Assembly: GCA_019636285.1 (NCBI GenBank)
Contig: JAHBXV010000007.1
Location: 1-64,000, forward strand
Direction of reading: 5' to 3'
Origin: Planctomycetaceae bacterium
Lineage (GTDB): Bacteria; Planctomycetota; Planctomycetia; Planctomycetales; Planctomycetaceae
Length of the DNA stretch: 64,000 nt
Part shown: positions 55,320 through 63,918 of the stretch, piece by piece
Position numbering within the stretch: the first letter of the stretch is position 1
Layout: each line of letters starts with the position of its first letter
Made by a program: the position numbers and the translations under genes
The notes under the pieces: generated by a model
What the model was told of the DNA's origin: nothing
The model's input: the letters and a program-made list of their open reading frames with translations, nothing else
Databases searched by the model: none

Positions 55320-55500
55320 AGGCAGCCCTCTGCTCGCCGAACACCTGCGCGTTCGTGGAACGTTTTATTCAGACACTGCAGCAGGAGTGTCTCGACGACT
55401 TCGTGGTGTTCGGTGAGAAGCACATGAACCACGTGGTTTCGGAGATGGTCGCCCACTATCACGAGGAGCGGCCGCACCAAGCCGAGGAGAGCAACGCATT
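55320..55500 (+). pseudogene. Transposase integrase-core remnant (right end of island)
   Basis: Encodes [39 protein letters not shown] and [10 protein letters not shown], the C-terminal part of a DDE integrase core. Compared with full-length relatives it lacks the two catalytic Asp. It is very similar to the remnant at 31849-32064 and in the same orientation, 23.5 kb apart. The frame is open from 55178 to 55594, but only this middle part is recognisable. Confidence 0.7.
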
Positions 55501-55870
55501 TTTGGGCTTCATCGGGACAGGAGAAAACGAAAACAGCGAGGGGAGAATGCTTGACTGGTGGCCACTTTCCGGGACGATGCACTGCACCGGATGATACCCT
55601 CGCCAGTTCCCGCGGGGTCACCCCCGGTCCCCTGGCCCCCCACAGTAGGCTGCTCACCTGCCCCATTTGGCCCGTTAAGGCCGAGAGTCGAAATTGTCAG
55701 CGAATTTCCGGCCACTTGCGTTAACACTTGAACCCGCACGCAAAGTTAAGCCGGATTGAAACTCGCAGCGGCCTCGCGGAGATGATTGCCCTCAGTGGGA
55801 CTCACATGAAAACCAGAGTAGACTCCTGCGGGCACAATATCAGGTCTTACCATGTTGAATGTCCTGGACA

Positions 55871-57190
55871 ATGAGTGACAAACGGCGGCTTCAGCTCGCA
55901 GTTTTTGGCATCGGCCTCCTGGCCGGCATCGCGATTCCCGTGGCGGTCTTGGTGCTTCTAGCACGGACGCCCCCCCAACGAGTTCTCCCTGTTCCACCCA
56001 GCGGCGGCTCGACATTTGATTTGTCTCAGTTGCCTGTCACTCAAGTCCGGATGGGTTCGGATACCGATACGCCGCCGTGGATCACGAACACGCAGATCGT
56101 TGACTGGAACGGCGATGGTGTTCTGGATGTCCTGGTGTGTGACGCGCGGCGACACCGGGTCGTAGGATTTTCGCGCGATGGCGAGGGAGCCTGGCAGGAA
56201 CACGTGCTGGCAACCGATCTCCCCGCTCCGGCCCATGCGACCGTCATTGATTTTGAGAATGATGGCGATCTGGATCTCCTGGTATCGCTACTGGGTCGAC
56301 TCTGGCCCGAAGATGAAGCGATCGGGAGCCTGGTGTTGCTGGAGAAGACGGCGAACGGTTACGAGCGGCACCAGCTGCTGACCGATGTCCGTCGTGTGGC
56401 CGACGCGCAACCAGCCGACTTCGATGGCGATGGCGATCTGGACATCGCAGTTGCCGTCTTTGGCTACGCCCGGGGAGCGATTCTCTGGCTGGAGAATCAT
56501 GGCGACTGGCGCTTCGAGCAGCACACGTTGCTCGATGGGGCCGGTGCCATTCATGTGTTGCCGGCTGATTTTGATGGAGACGGCGACCTCGATCTGGTCT
56601 CCCACCTGACTCAGGACGACGAAGAGGTCTATGGCTTCGAGAACGTTGGCGGCGGGAAGTTCGAGCGACATCGACTTTTTGGTTCGCTCAACTTCGATTT
56701 GGGTGGCGCGGGACTCGTACTCGACGACCTCGATCAGGATGGCGACTTTGACTTGCTGCTGCCGGTGGGCGACAACCTGGAAGATTCGTACAGCTACCCG
56801 CAGCCGTACCACGGGGTTTTTTGGTTGGAAAACCGCGGAAATTGGGAATTCACGACTCACCGCATCGCCCACTTTGGCGGAACGTATGCTGCCGCGGCCG
56901 GCGACCTGGATGGGGACGGAGACCGCGATGTCGTGCTGGTCAGTTTAACCAACGACTGGGATACACCCGATCGCGCTAGCGTGGTCTGGCTCGAAAACAA
57001 CGGCAAACAGGAATTTACTCCCTGGCAGCTCGCGAGCCAGCCAACTCACCTTGTCACGGTGGCCTGTGGCGACCTGAATTCCGACGGCCGCGACGATGTT
57101 CTCGCGGGCTGCCTCAATTTGATGACCCCCTACACACCGTCGTCGGGCATCGTGGCGTGGATGAGCAAGCCGGGAAAGGAGCATCCATGA
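55871..57190 (+). CDS. Membrane-anchored FG-GAP/VCBS repeat protein
   Basis: 439 residues from the ATG at 55871 (MSDKRRL); an in-frame ATG at 55859 is possible. One N-terminal helix (AVFGIGLLAGIAIPVAVLVLL) anchors it in the membrane. The rest is a beta-propeller of FG-GAP type with repeated calcium-binding-like Asp strings: DWNGDGVLDVLV, DFENDGDLDLLVS, DFDGDGDLDIAV, DFDGDGDLDLVS, DLDQDGDFDLLL, DLDGDGDRDVVLV and DLNSDGRDDVLAG. Similar to ASPIC/CRTAC1-like surface proteins. It overlaps the TPR gene by four bases, so they are expressed together. Confidence 0.88.
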   Translation: MSDKRRLQLAVFGIGLLAGIAIPVAVLVLLARTPPQRVLPVPPSGGSTFDLSQLPVTQVRMGSDTDTPPWITNTQIVDWNGDGVLDVLVCDARRHRVVGFSRDGEGAWQEHVLATDLPAPAHATVIDFENDGDLDLLVSLLGRLWPEDEAIGSLVLLEKTANGYERHQLLTDVRRVADAQPADFDGDGDLDIAVAVFGYARGAILWLENHGDWRFEQHTLLDGAGAIHVLPADFDGDGDLDLVSHLTQDDEEVYGFENVGGGKFERHRLFGSLNFDLGGAGLVLDDLDQDGDFDLLLPVGDNLEDSYSYPQPYHGVFWLENRGNWEFTTHRIAHFGGTYAAAAGDLDGDGDRDVVLVSLTNDWDTPDRASVVWLENNGKQEFTPWQLASQPTHLVTVACGDLNSDGRDDVLAGCLNLMTPYTPSSGIVAWMSKPGKEHP

Positions 57191-58548
57191 AGTCGTGGAT
57201 GATGGGGATACTGGTGGCGGCGATGCTCGTTGCAGAGTTGTGCTGGGGAGCTTGGGTGCTGCGATCCGCGCGCGAAAGTCCCATGCCGCCTCCGGTGGCA
57301 CTGTCGCGGCTGCCCCCGGCAACTGCGAACGATTTGACGAAACTGCAGGAAGCGACTCGTGGCAATCGTGCCAAGGATTGGCACGCCCTCGGTGCGGCCT
57401 ATCTGGCGTATGGCTATTTTCCGGAGGGAGCGGCCTGCCTGGAACATGCTAATTCACTGAAGCCGAACGACGCGATCATTCTGTCGGATTGGGCGCGTTG
57501 CGAAGAGCGATTCGGGCGGTTGAAAGAAGCGAACAATCACTACGAACAAGCGGCTCGCATCGACCCAACTGCTCTGGGGCGGAACAACTGGTATCGCATC
57601 GGCAGGAATCAATTGCGTATGGAGGACGCCGGCGCAGCAGAAGCGTCTTTTCGCCGTGCTTTACCACTTATCACGGCACAGCACGAACTCGCGCGGCTAC
57701 TCATTCAGATCGGGAGGGTCGAAGAAGCTCGCCCGCTCATCGATGAACTGCTTCGGAGCGAAGAGATTGAAGTCCGATCCGCGATGCTGGCGGCGCGACT
57801 TCATCGAGAGTTGGGAGATCAGCGCGGCCTCACGATCGCTTTGGAACGGGCAGAACGCGCCACCGGGCGGGAGAATCTCGAGGACTATTGGACGTACCTT
57901 CAGCCCATCCGCGAAAGATACGGCTTACAGCGGCAGTTCGCCGAAGCCGAAAGCCTCGCACGGCTCAACCAGTTGCCCGCTGCCGCGAAGACAATCCGGA
58001 AGTTGTTCTCGGAGACTCCGATCGACCATCTGGACTCGCTGTTTCCTGCCGCTGTCGAAGTGAGTTTGCGAGCGGGAAACATCGATGAGGCGGCGGCTCT
58101 GTGCGAACGCTTCGCCAAGCGACGCCCCCCGGCGCTGGTGGAGCTGGTAGGAGTGGCTCAAATCAAGAGTCATCAAGGTGACCGCTCAGCGGCGATAGAA
58201 TTCTGGCAACGCTCGATGGAACATTTGCCAACGCCCGATGCCGCGCGGGAACTGTCGCAGGAACTTGCGAATCGGGGAGACCGTGAGGGTGCACGTGTGC
58301 TCGAGTTGGAGTCGGTCATATTGCAGGGCATCTCCGCGTATCGCCGCAACGAATTGGAATCGGCAAAACAACTGCTCGACCAGGCGAGGGAGGTGAACCC
58401 GCGCGACCCACGCGTCGAGTTCTACCTGGGATCGATCGCGATGGCGCTTGAAAACTGGAACGCGGCCCTGCGCCATTTTGAGCGCTGCCTGGAACTCGAT
58501 CCACACTACGGGTTGGCCAAGGAGCGCCTGTTGGGGTTGACGGAGTAA
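57187..58548 (+). CDS. Membrane-anchored TPR protein
   Basis: 453 residues from the ATG at 57187 (ATGA overlap with the FG-GAP gene). N-terminal anchor or signal (WMMGILVAAMLVAELCWGAW). From residue ~60 to the end it is made of TPR units: WHALGAAYLAYGYFPEGAAC, HYEQAARIDPTALGRNNWYR, ASFRRALPLITAQHELARLL and ALRHFERCLELDPHYGLAKE are clear. No catalytic domain. It probably assembles a complex with the FG-GAP protein in the periplasm. Confidence 0.85.
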   Translation: MKSWMMGILVAAMLVAELCWGAWVLRSARESPMPPPVALSRLPPATANDLTKLQEATRGNRAKDWHALGAAYLAYGYFPEGAACLEHANSLKPNDAIILSDWARCEERFGRLKEANNHYEQAARIDPTALGRNNWYRIGRNQLRMEDAGAAEASFRRALPLITAQHELARLLIQIGRVEEARPLIDELLRSEEIEVRSAMLAARLHRELGDQRGLTIALERAERATGRENLEDYWTYLQPIRERYGLQRQFAEAESLARLNQLPAAAKTIRKLFSETPIDHLDSLFPAAVEVSLRAGNIDEAAALCERFAKRRPPALVELVGVAQIKSHQGDRSAAIEFWQRSMEHLPTPDAARELSQELANRGDREGARVLELESVILQGISAYRRNELESAKQLLDQAREVNPRDPRVEFYLGSIAMALENWNAALRHFERCLELDPHYGLAKERLLGLTE

Positions 58549-58829
58549 TCGGAGGTTCGCCGCCGCCGAGAGATCATGTCCCGTTCGTTCCGGATATCAA
58601 AATCGACTTGAGCAAGTCGGACCAGGATGCGGGTGCACGATGCCGCTGTAAGCGTCGAGTTGAGAAGCACCTCGGTAGAATCCGGCTGGCGAGCCGCGCC
58701 AATCATCAGCGAGAGGGGCCAGGGCGGGGGGAGCAGGCCAGGCCTGATCTGTCGTCAGCGAATTCGGCATGTCGAAATTTACGTCGCCCTCACTGTTGTC
58801 TGCGGTTTTACAATTGGTTTCAGGCGATT

Positions 58830-58852
58830 GTTCAAATCCTGCCCCCGCTACT
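58830..58852 (+). repeat. Right attachment site: duplicated tRNA 3' end
   Basis: Exact 23-base copy of the 3' end of the initiator tRNA (31516-31538). No 5' half of a tRNA precedes it, so it is not a second gene. A strong terminator follows eight bases later. Bases 58549-58829 hold no supported gene. Confidence 0.75.
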
Positions 58853-58860
58853 GATTCAGA

Positions 58861-58891
58861 CGAAAAACCCCTGTTCTGCAGGGGTTTTTTC
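58861..58891 (+). terminator. Rho-independent terminator after the att copy
   Basis: AAAAACCCCT-GTTCTGC-AGGGGTTTTTT, a strong stem with T-run. Probably the original terminator of the initiator tRNA gene, displaced by the island. Confidence 0.85.
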
Positions 58892-59455
58892 GTTTCAGGG
58901 GTCTCGTACCTCCCCTCCAGCCACCTGATTCCGCCTGGCGATCATCCGATGAGTTGCGTCCCAGATACGCTACTCGCCAACGCGAAATCGAGATGCTGGT
59001 GAGTCGTTTGCGGGTTTGTGATTCCCGCGTACCCCCGGCCCGGTCGACATGGAGCGGGCTTGGGGCTGACAGATCGTCAAGTGTTCTCACAACCAGGAAG
59101 GAATCGAGAAAGCGTGGCAAACATTGATTGACAGTTCGGAATATTCCGATATCTTTGAATACGTGAGGAGCCTTCTCGTGAGTAAGTTCGAGCCTCGCTG
59201 GTGGATCGTGAGGCGTTGGGACAAGGCGATGGCCTCCGGTTATTTGAGGTGCGTGCAGCAACTCGGGAAAAACGTTCTTTGCGCCAATTAGATCGATAGA
59301 TTCCGACATGTCGAACATAAAAACAGGAACTCGGACGGAGGATTCTTCGTGAGCGTCAAAGCGCTCGATCGCCTCGTCGACGCCGGAACGGTCTCCAATC
59401 ACCGTCCCAATGCCTGTCGAATTCAAGGTCATCCCTCAATCCAGGAGAGCCAACC
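58892..59455. other. Gene-free stretch before the sulfide cassette
   Basis: 564 bases. A minus-strand frame (58848-59432) exists but runs across the terminator and shows no family features, so I do not call it. No clear promoter was found for the cassette that starts at 59456. Confidence 0.35.
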
Positions 59456-60862
59456 ATGTTCCTCAAATACTTCTATGACCCGCACTTGGCACACGCCTCC
59501 TATCTGGTCGGTTGTCAGAAAACCGGTGAAGCCGTGGTGATCGACCCCGGCCGGAACGTCGAACCGTACCTGGAAGAGGCCCGGCGCGAGGGGCTACGGA
59601 TCGTCGGCTCGGCCGAGACGCATATCCACGCCGACTTCGTTTCCGGCTCCCGCGAACTGGCCGACCGCGTTGGCGCGAAGCTCTACCTGTCGGATGAAGG
59701 GCCGGCGGACTGGAAGTACCTCTATGCCGATCAATACCACTCGCAACTCCTGAAGCACGGGGACGTGTTCCGCGTCGGCAACGTCAAGCTGGAAGCCGTT
59801 CATACGCCGGGGCACACGCCGGAGCACCTGTCGTTCCTTCTCACTGACGAAGGAGGGGGAGCGACGGAGCCGATGGGGATCTTCACCGGCGACTTCGTGT
59901 TCGTCGGCTCGATCGGACGCCCCGACTTGCTGGAGACCGCGGCGGGCGTCGCCGGCAGCGCGGAGGCGGGAGCACGGCAACTCTATCACTCGATGCGCCG
60001 CTTCCACGAGCTTCCCGATTATCTGCAAGTCTGGCCGGCCCACGGAGCGGGCAGCGCCTGCGGCAAGGGGCTGGGAGCGATCCCCTCCAGCACGGTCGGG
60101 TACGAGAAGCGGTTCAATCCGGCGCTGCAGTACCACGATGAGCAGCGGTTCGTCGACTACATCCTCTCCGAGCAACCGGAGACGCCGTATTACTTCGCGG
60201 TCATGAAGCGGGTGAACAAGGTCGGACCGGAACTGATCCGCAACCTGGTTCCTGTCGCGGCCATTTCACAGACGGAACTCGCACAGACTGCCGAGCGATA
60301 CCTGGTGATTGACCCATCGCCGTCGGCGGAATTCGCGAACGCCCACGTTCCCGGGACGATCAACATTCCGTCTGGTTCTCTCGTCCAGTGGGCGGGATTC
60401 CTGGTCGACTACTCGCAGCCGATTTACCTGCTCATCGATGAGAAGGCGCTGCCGGAACACTTGCGCCGCGTACGGTCCATCGGGATCGACAATGTTGGCG
60501 GTTACTTCGGCGTCCAGGCAGGTTTGCGAACGCAATCGTATGTGTCACTCGCCCCGCAAGAGTTGCAGCCCCGTATCGAACACGGTGAGGCAACGCTGCT
60601 GGACGTTCGGGCGCTCACCGAATTCCAGGCGGGGCACATCCCCGGTGCCGAGCACCGGTTTCTCGGCAAGTTGCCGCGAGAGATCGAGAACATAAATCGG
60701 TCGAAACCGGTGGTCGTGCAATGTCAGGGCGGAGGACGCTCGGCGATTGCCACGAGCCTGCTGCAACGGGCCGGATTCGACGTCACGAACATGTCGGGGG
60801 GATTGAATGCCTGGAAAGCAGCCGGCCTCCCCGTCGTCGGTCTCCAGGCATCATGCCTGTAA
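59456..60862 (+). CDS. Persulfide dioxygenase-rhodanese fusion (MBL-fold)
   Basis: 468 residues. N-terminal metallo-beta-lactamase fold (~1-240): ETHIHADFVSGSRELA (HxHxD metal motif), HTPGHTPEHLSFLL and FTGDFVFVGSIGRPDL, as in ETHE1/Blh-type persulfide dioxygenases. Then two rhodanese-like domains. The first (~270-350) has LLIDEKAL where the active Cys would be, so it is inactive. The second (~365-465) has VVVQCQGGGRSAIATSLL with the active Cys. It oxidises glutathione persulfide to sulfite and transfers sulfane sulfur, i.e. sulfide detoxification. It precedes the ferritin-like and TauE genes. Confidence 0.88.
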   Translation: MFLKYFYDPHLAHASYLVGCQKTGEAVVIDPGRNVEPYLEEARREGLRIVGSAETHIHADFVSGSRELADRVGAKLYLSDEGPADWKYLYADQYHSQLLKHGDVFRVGNVKLEAVHTPGHTPEHLSFLLTDEGGGATEPMGIFTGDFVFVGSIGRPDLLETAAGVAGSAEAGARQLYHSMRRFHELPDYLQVWPAHGAGSACGKGLGAIPSSTVGYEKRFNPALQYHDEQRFVDYILSEQPETPYYFAVMKRVNKVGPELIRNLVPVAAISQTELAQTAERYLVIDPSPSAEFANAHVPGTINIPSGSLVQWAGFLVDYSQPIYLLIDEKALPEHLRRVRSIGIDNVGGYFGVQAGLRTQSYVSLAPQELQPRIEHGEATLLDVRALTEFQAGHIPGAEHRFLGKLPREIENINRSKPVVVQCQGGGRSAIATSLLQRAGFDVTNMSGGLNAWKAAGLPVVGLQASCL

Positions 60863-60897
60863 TGGACCTTCACCACCAACCCCATGGGAGACCAATC

Positions 60898-61338
60898 ATG
60901 TCTCAGCAGCAACAACTGACTGCGAAACTTAACGAACAATTGAATCGCGAAGTGACAACCTTCCCGCGGTACATGGTCCAGGGGGCTTCGATCCAAGGAG
61001 CGGAGTGGGAGAGCGTGCGGGCCATGTACCTCGCCGAAGTGACCGATGAAGTCGGTCACGCCCAATACCTGGCCAATCAGATCGTGGCGCTCGGATCGAC
61101 GCCCGACATCCAGCCGGAACTGGCGGCCCCGCTCGCGACTCCTCAAGACATGCTGGAGCGCGACATCGTTGAAGAGCAAACCGACGTGGCCAACTACGTC
61201 GCTCTGGCGGAACTGGCCGGAAAGCAGGGTTTGTACGCCCTCAAGATGGCGATGGAACAGCAGGCGGCGGACGAAGACGAACACCGGCAGACCATGCAGC
61301 GACTGCTGGGGAAATTACTGGCGTGGGGATGTCCATGA
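60898..61338 (+). CDS. Ferritin-like di-iron protein
   Basis: 146 residues from the ATG at 60898 (GGGAGACC upstream); the frame is open from 60721 within the previous gene. Four-helix ferritin-like fold with repeating E/ExxH pairs: RYMVQGASIQGAEWESVRAM, LAEVTDEVGHAQYLANQ (E-x6-E..H), ERDIVEEQTDVANYV and ADEDEHRQTMQRLL. Close to bacterioferritin/Dps-like proteins; iron storage or peroxide handling is likely. Its place between sulfide genes suggests protection in a sulfide or metal response. It overlaps the next gene by four bases. Confidence 0.8.
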   Translation: MSQQQQLTAKLNEQLNREVTTFPRYMVQGASIQGAEWESVRAMYLAEVTDEVGHAQYLANQIVALGSTPDIQPELAAPLATPQDMLERDIVEEQTDVANYVALAELAGKQGLYALKMAMEQQAADEDEHRQTMQRLLGKLLAWGCP

Positions 61339-62153
61339 CCGCCTTGAGCCTCGCGTTTGGCGTTTTAATCGGCCTGTCGCTCGGTCTGACAGGTGGCGGC
61401 GGGGCGATCTTCGCCGTGCCGCTGTTGGTCTACGGACTTGGTGTTTCGGCCAAAGACGCGGTCGTGACCTCCTTGGCCGCCGTCGGAACGATCTCCGCCG
61501 TGGGATTTCTGACCTATTGGAGACGGGGTCTTGTCGAACCGCGGACGGGGCTCTTCTTCGCCATCGCGGGAATGCTCGGTGCTCCGGCAGGAACCTGTAT
61601 CGCCAGCCGGATGCCTGAAACGGTGCTCCTGTTACTGTTCGCGGGGTTGATGGCGGTGGTCGCCGTTCGGCTCTGGCGTCAAGCAACCAATCGGAGGCCC
61701 GAACCTTCACCCGCTGGAACGAACGACTGCCGCGATGCCCCGACTTGCCAGCGCGACGCGACTGGCGAACTGATTCCGACCTCTCGCTGTGCGATCCTGC
61801 TGGTTTTCGTCGGCGTCATGGCCGGCGTGCTGTCGGGATTGTTCGGGGTCGGCGGCGGCTTCATCATCGTCCCGGCCCTCGTTCTATTCAGTGGCATGCA
61901 GATCCACAAAGCCGTCGGCACCTCTCTCCTGGTGATTGTCCTCGTGAGCGCGGCGGGACTCGTTTCGCAATGGTACGCGGGACGGACGGCCTCGGCCGCT
62001 GTCACACTCTGGTTTGTTCTTGGAGGAACGGCCGGATTGCTCGCCGGGCAGCAGATCGGCCGACGGCTCCCCGCGCCGGTTCTGCAAAGAGTGTTCGCCG
62101 TCGCCATCCTCGCGGTCGCCCTCTTCTTAGTTTTTCGAAACACCCTTGCCTGA
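61335..62153 (+). CDS. TauE/SafE family sulfite exporter
   Basis: 272 residues from the ATG at 61335 (ATGA overlap); ATG at 61329 and GTG at 61323 are also in frame. About eight helices in two homologous halves, each starting with a Gly-rich helix: FGVLIGLSLGLTGGGGAIFA and AGVLSGLFGVGGGFIIVPAL. A short polar loop separates the halves (~120-145, containing several Cys). It probably exports sulfite formed by the persulfide dioxygenase upstream. Confidence 0.88.
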   Translation: MTALSLAFGVLIGLSLGLTGGGGAIFAVPLLVYGLGVSAKDAVVTSLAAVGTISAVGFLTYWRRGLVEPRTGLFFAIAGMLGAPAGTCIASRMPETVLLLLFAGLMAVVAVRLWRQATNRRPEPSPAGTNDCRDAPTCQRDATGELIPTSRCAILLVFVGVMAGVLSGLFGVGGGFIIVPALVLFSGMQIHKAVGTSLLVIVLVSAAGLVSQWYAGRTASAAVTLWFVLGGTAGLLAGQQIGRRLPAPVLQRVFAVAILAVALFLVFRNTLA

Positions 62154-62239
62154 TCCCAACTCAGGAGAAGCTCTCCATGCCGCCCCCCATCATCAAGTCC
62201 TGACCGTCTGCGGTGACGAAGTTTCTCCCCTATCAGAAT

Positions 62240-62634
62240 GCCGTCCTGACAGGGGACGGCTGGCGCACTGCCTATGACTGGCTCATGGTCGCTGCGGGAA
62301 CACAACAAGTTCCCCAATGTCTTTGCCTTGGGAGATTACGGAGTCTTCCGACATCCGAGACAGGAGCCGCCATTCGCAAGCAGGCATCGGTTGTCGCTCA
62401 GAATTTGCTGTCCGCGATGCGAAGCGAGCCCTTGTCCATCCGCTACAATGGCTACACCTCCTGCCCCCTGGTCATGGGCATTGGCAGGTTCGTTCTCGCG
62501 GGTTCGATTCCGGCAAACAACCAGCCCGAACCTTTCCGATCGACCAGTCGAAGGAGCGCTGGAGCATGTGGTTGCTGAAGCGGTATCTCCTGCCGGCCCT
62601 TTACTGGCGAGGCATGCTTAACGGGCCTATTTGA
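62240..62634 (+). pseudogene. Decayed sulfide:quinone oxidoreductase C-terminus
   Basis: Three reading frames carry consecutive parts of a sulfide:quinone oxidoreductase (SQR) C-terminus. HNKFPNVFALGD is in frame with 62274. SLPTSETGAAIRKQASVVAQ and RYNGYTSCPLVMGIGRFVLA are in frame with 62213. FPIDQSKERWSMWLLKRYLL is in frame with 62317. Together they match the order in full SQR proteins, so at least two frameshifts have occurred. The FAD-binding N-terminus is missing. It follows the TauE gene, so it likely belonged to the same sulfide cassette. Confidence 0.75.
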
Positions 62635-62687
62635 ACCGGCTGGCAACCATTTTTTTCTCCCGACCCATGCAACAAGGAATTTCCGAG

Positions 62688-63863
62688 ATGTCCCGTCCGA
62701 CCGTTCTGACGACCACGATGTTTTGCCTGCTTGCCTGGATCGCGGCAGGGACTGCCCAGGAGAAAAGCGTCAAGCCGGGTATCAACGACTCATTCCGGAA
62801 TCCGAACCCGCGAGAGTTCGTCGAGCGATTCGAAATCGAAAGCCGCGAGGTCTTCCTTCACCGCCGGAAGATTCTGGAAGCCTGCCGAATCGAACCGGGA
62901 CAGACGGTGGCCGACATCGGCGCCGGGACTGGTCTGTTTACTCGAATGTTTTCCGAAGCGGTCGGCGACAAAGGGCGCGTCATCGCCGTCGACATCGCGA
63001 AGGAGTTCCTCGATCACATCGAGGCGACCAGCCGTGAACGGGAGGTAAAGAACGTGGATACCTTGCTCTGCACCGCCGACTCGACGGAACTGCCGGAGAA
63101 CTCCATCGACATGGCTTTCATTTGCGACACCTATCACCACTTTGAATTCCCGCTGAAGACGATGGCGTCACTCCGACGCGCTTTGAAACCCGGGGGCCGC
63201 GTCATCGTGGTGGACTACCATCGTATTCCGGGAAAGACGAGGGAATGGGCGATGAATCATATCCGCGCCGGTCAGGAAGTTTTCGAGAGCGAGATCGTCG
63301 AAAGCGGGTTTCAGAAAACGCGAGAGGTCGGTGGTTTTCTCGAAGAGAACTACCTGGTCGAATTCACTAAAAGCCCCACGCCCGGCTTGAAGCCGCTGCA
63401 ATTCCCCATCATCGCGGACTACGGAGGAGTTGTCTCGGTCATCAACGCCGTGGAGAAACCTCGCGCCGGAGCCAAACTGCTGCTCGACGTAACGGCTGCC
63501 GCGTCAACGGACGCCGTCCATAAGGGATTGGCACGGGCGGCCCGTCTCATCAACCTGTATGGCGCGTCCGGACTGAAGGCGTCGGATATAAAACTTGTGG
63601 TCGTCCTTCATGGCGAAGCGACCAAATCGGTCTTGAAGGATGAATTCTATCAGGCCCGGTTCGGCGTCGAACGAAATCCCAATCTGCCGCTGATTCAACG
63701 GCTTCAAGACGCGGGGGTCGAAGTGTTCGTTTGCGGTCAGGCGCTCAACTACAAAGGGTTCCCGGAGTCCACCGTCGAGCCATCAATCCCCATTGCCGAT
63801 TCCGCTCTTTCCGTCATCGCCAACCGGCAGATGGATGGCTATGGGTATTTGCCGATCCCTTAA
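62688..63863 (+). CDS. Exported SAM methyltransferase-DsrE fusion
   Basis: 391 residues from the ATG at 62688 (AAGGA upstream); the frame is open from 62631. Signal peptide (VLTTTMFCLLAWIAAGTAQ). Residues ~45-200 form a class I methyltransferase: VADIGAGTGLFTRMFSEAVG (SAM loop), VIAVDIAKEFLDHIE, DMAFICDTYHHFEFP and RRALKPGGRVIVVDYHR. Residues ~255-390 form a DsrE/YchN-like domain (DIKLVVVLHGEATKSVLKDE, VEVFVCGQALNYKGF with Cys) ending MDGYGYLPIP. Exporting a SAM enzyme is odd because SAM is cytoplasmic. The DsrE part fits the neighbouring sulfur genes. Confidence 0.82.
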   Translation: MSRPTVLTTTMFCLLAWIAAGTAQEKSVKPGINDSFRNPNPREFVERFEIESREVFLHRRKILEACRIEPGQTVADIGAGTGLFTRMFSEAVGDKGRVIAVDIAKEFLDHIEATSREREVKNVDTLLCTADSTELPENSIDMAFICDTYHHFEFPLKTMASLRRALKPGGRVIVVDYHRIPGKTREWAMNHIRAGQEVFESEIVESGFQKTREVGGFLEENYLVEFTKSPTPGLKPLQFPIIADYGGVVSVINAVEKPRAGAKLLLDVTAAASTDAVHKGLARAARLINLYGASGLKASDIKLVVVLHGEATKSVLKDEFYQARFGVERNPNLPLIQRLQDAGVEVFVCGQALNYKGFPESTVEPSIPIADSALSVIANRQMDGYGYLPIP

Positions 63864-63918
63864 TCGAACGCAAAAAAGCATAGCTTCGATTTTTCCTGAA
63901 AACAGAGAGACGCGAGGG

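Noticed and set aside
58848-59432. 194-codon minus-strand frame before the sulfide cassette
   Set aside because: Its C-terminal part is translated terminator and att sequence, and no family features are visible.
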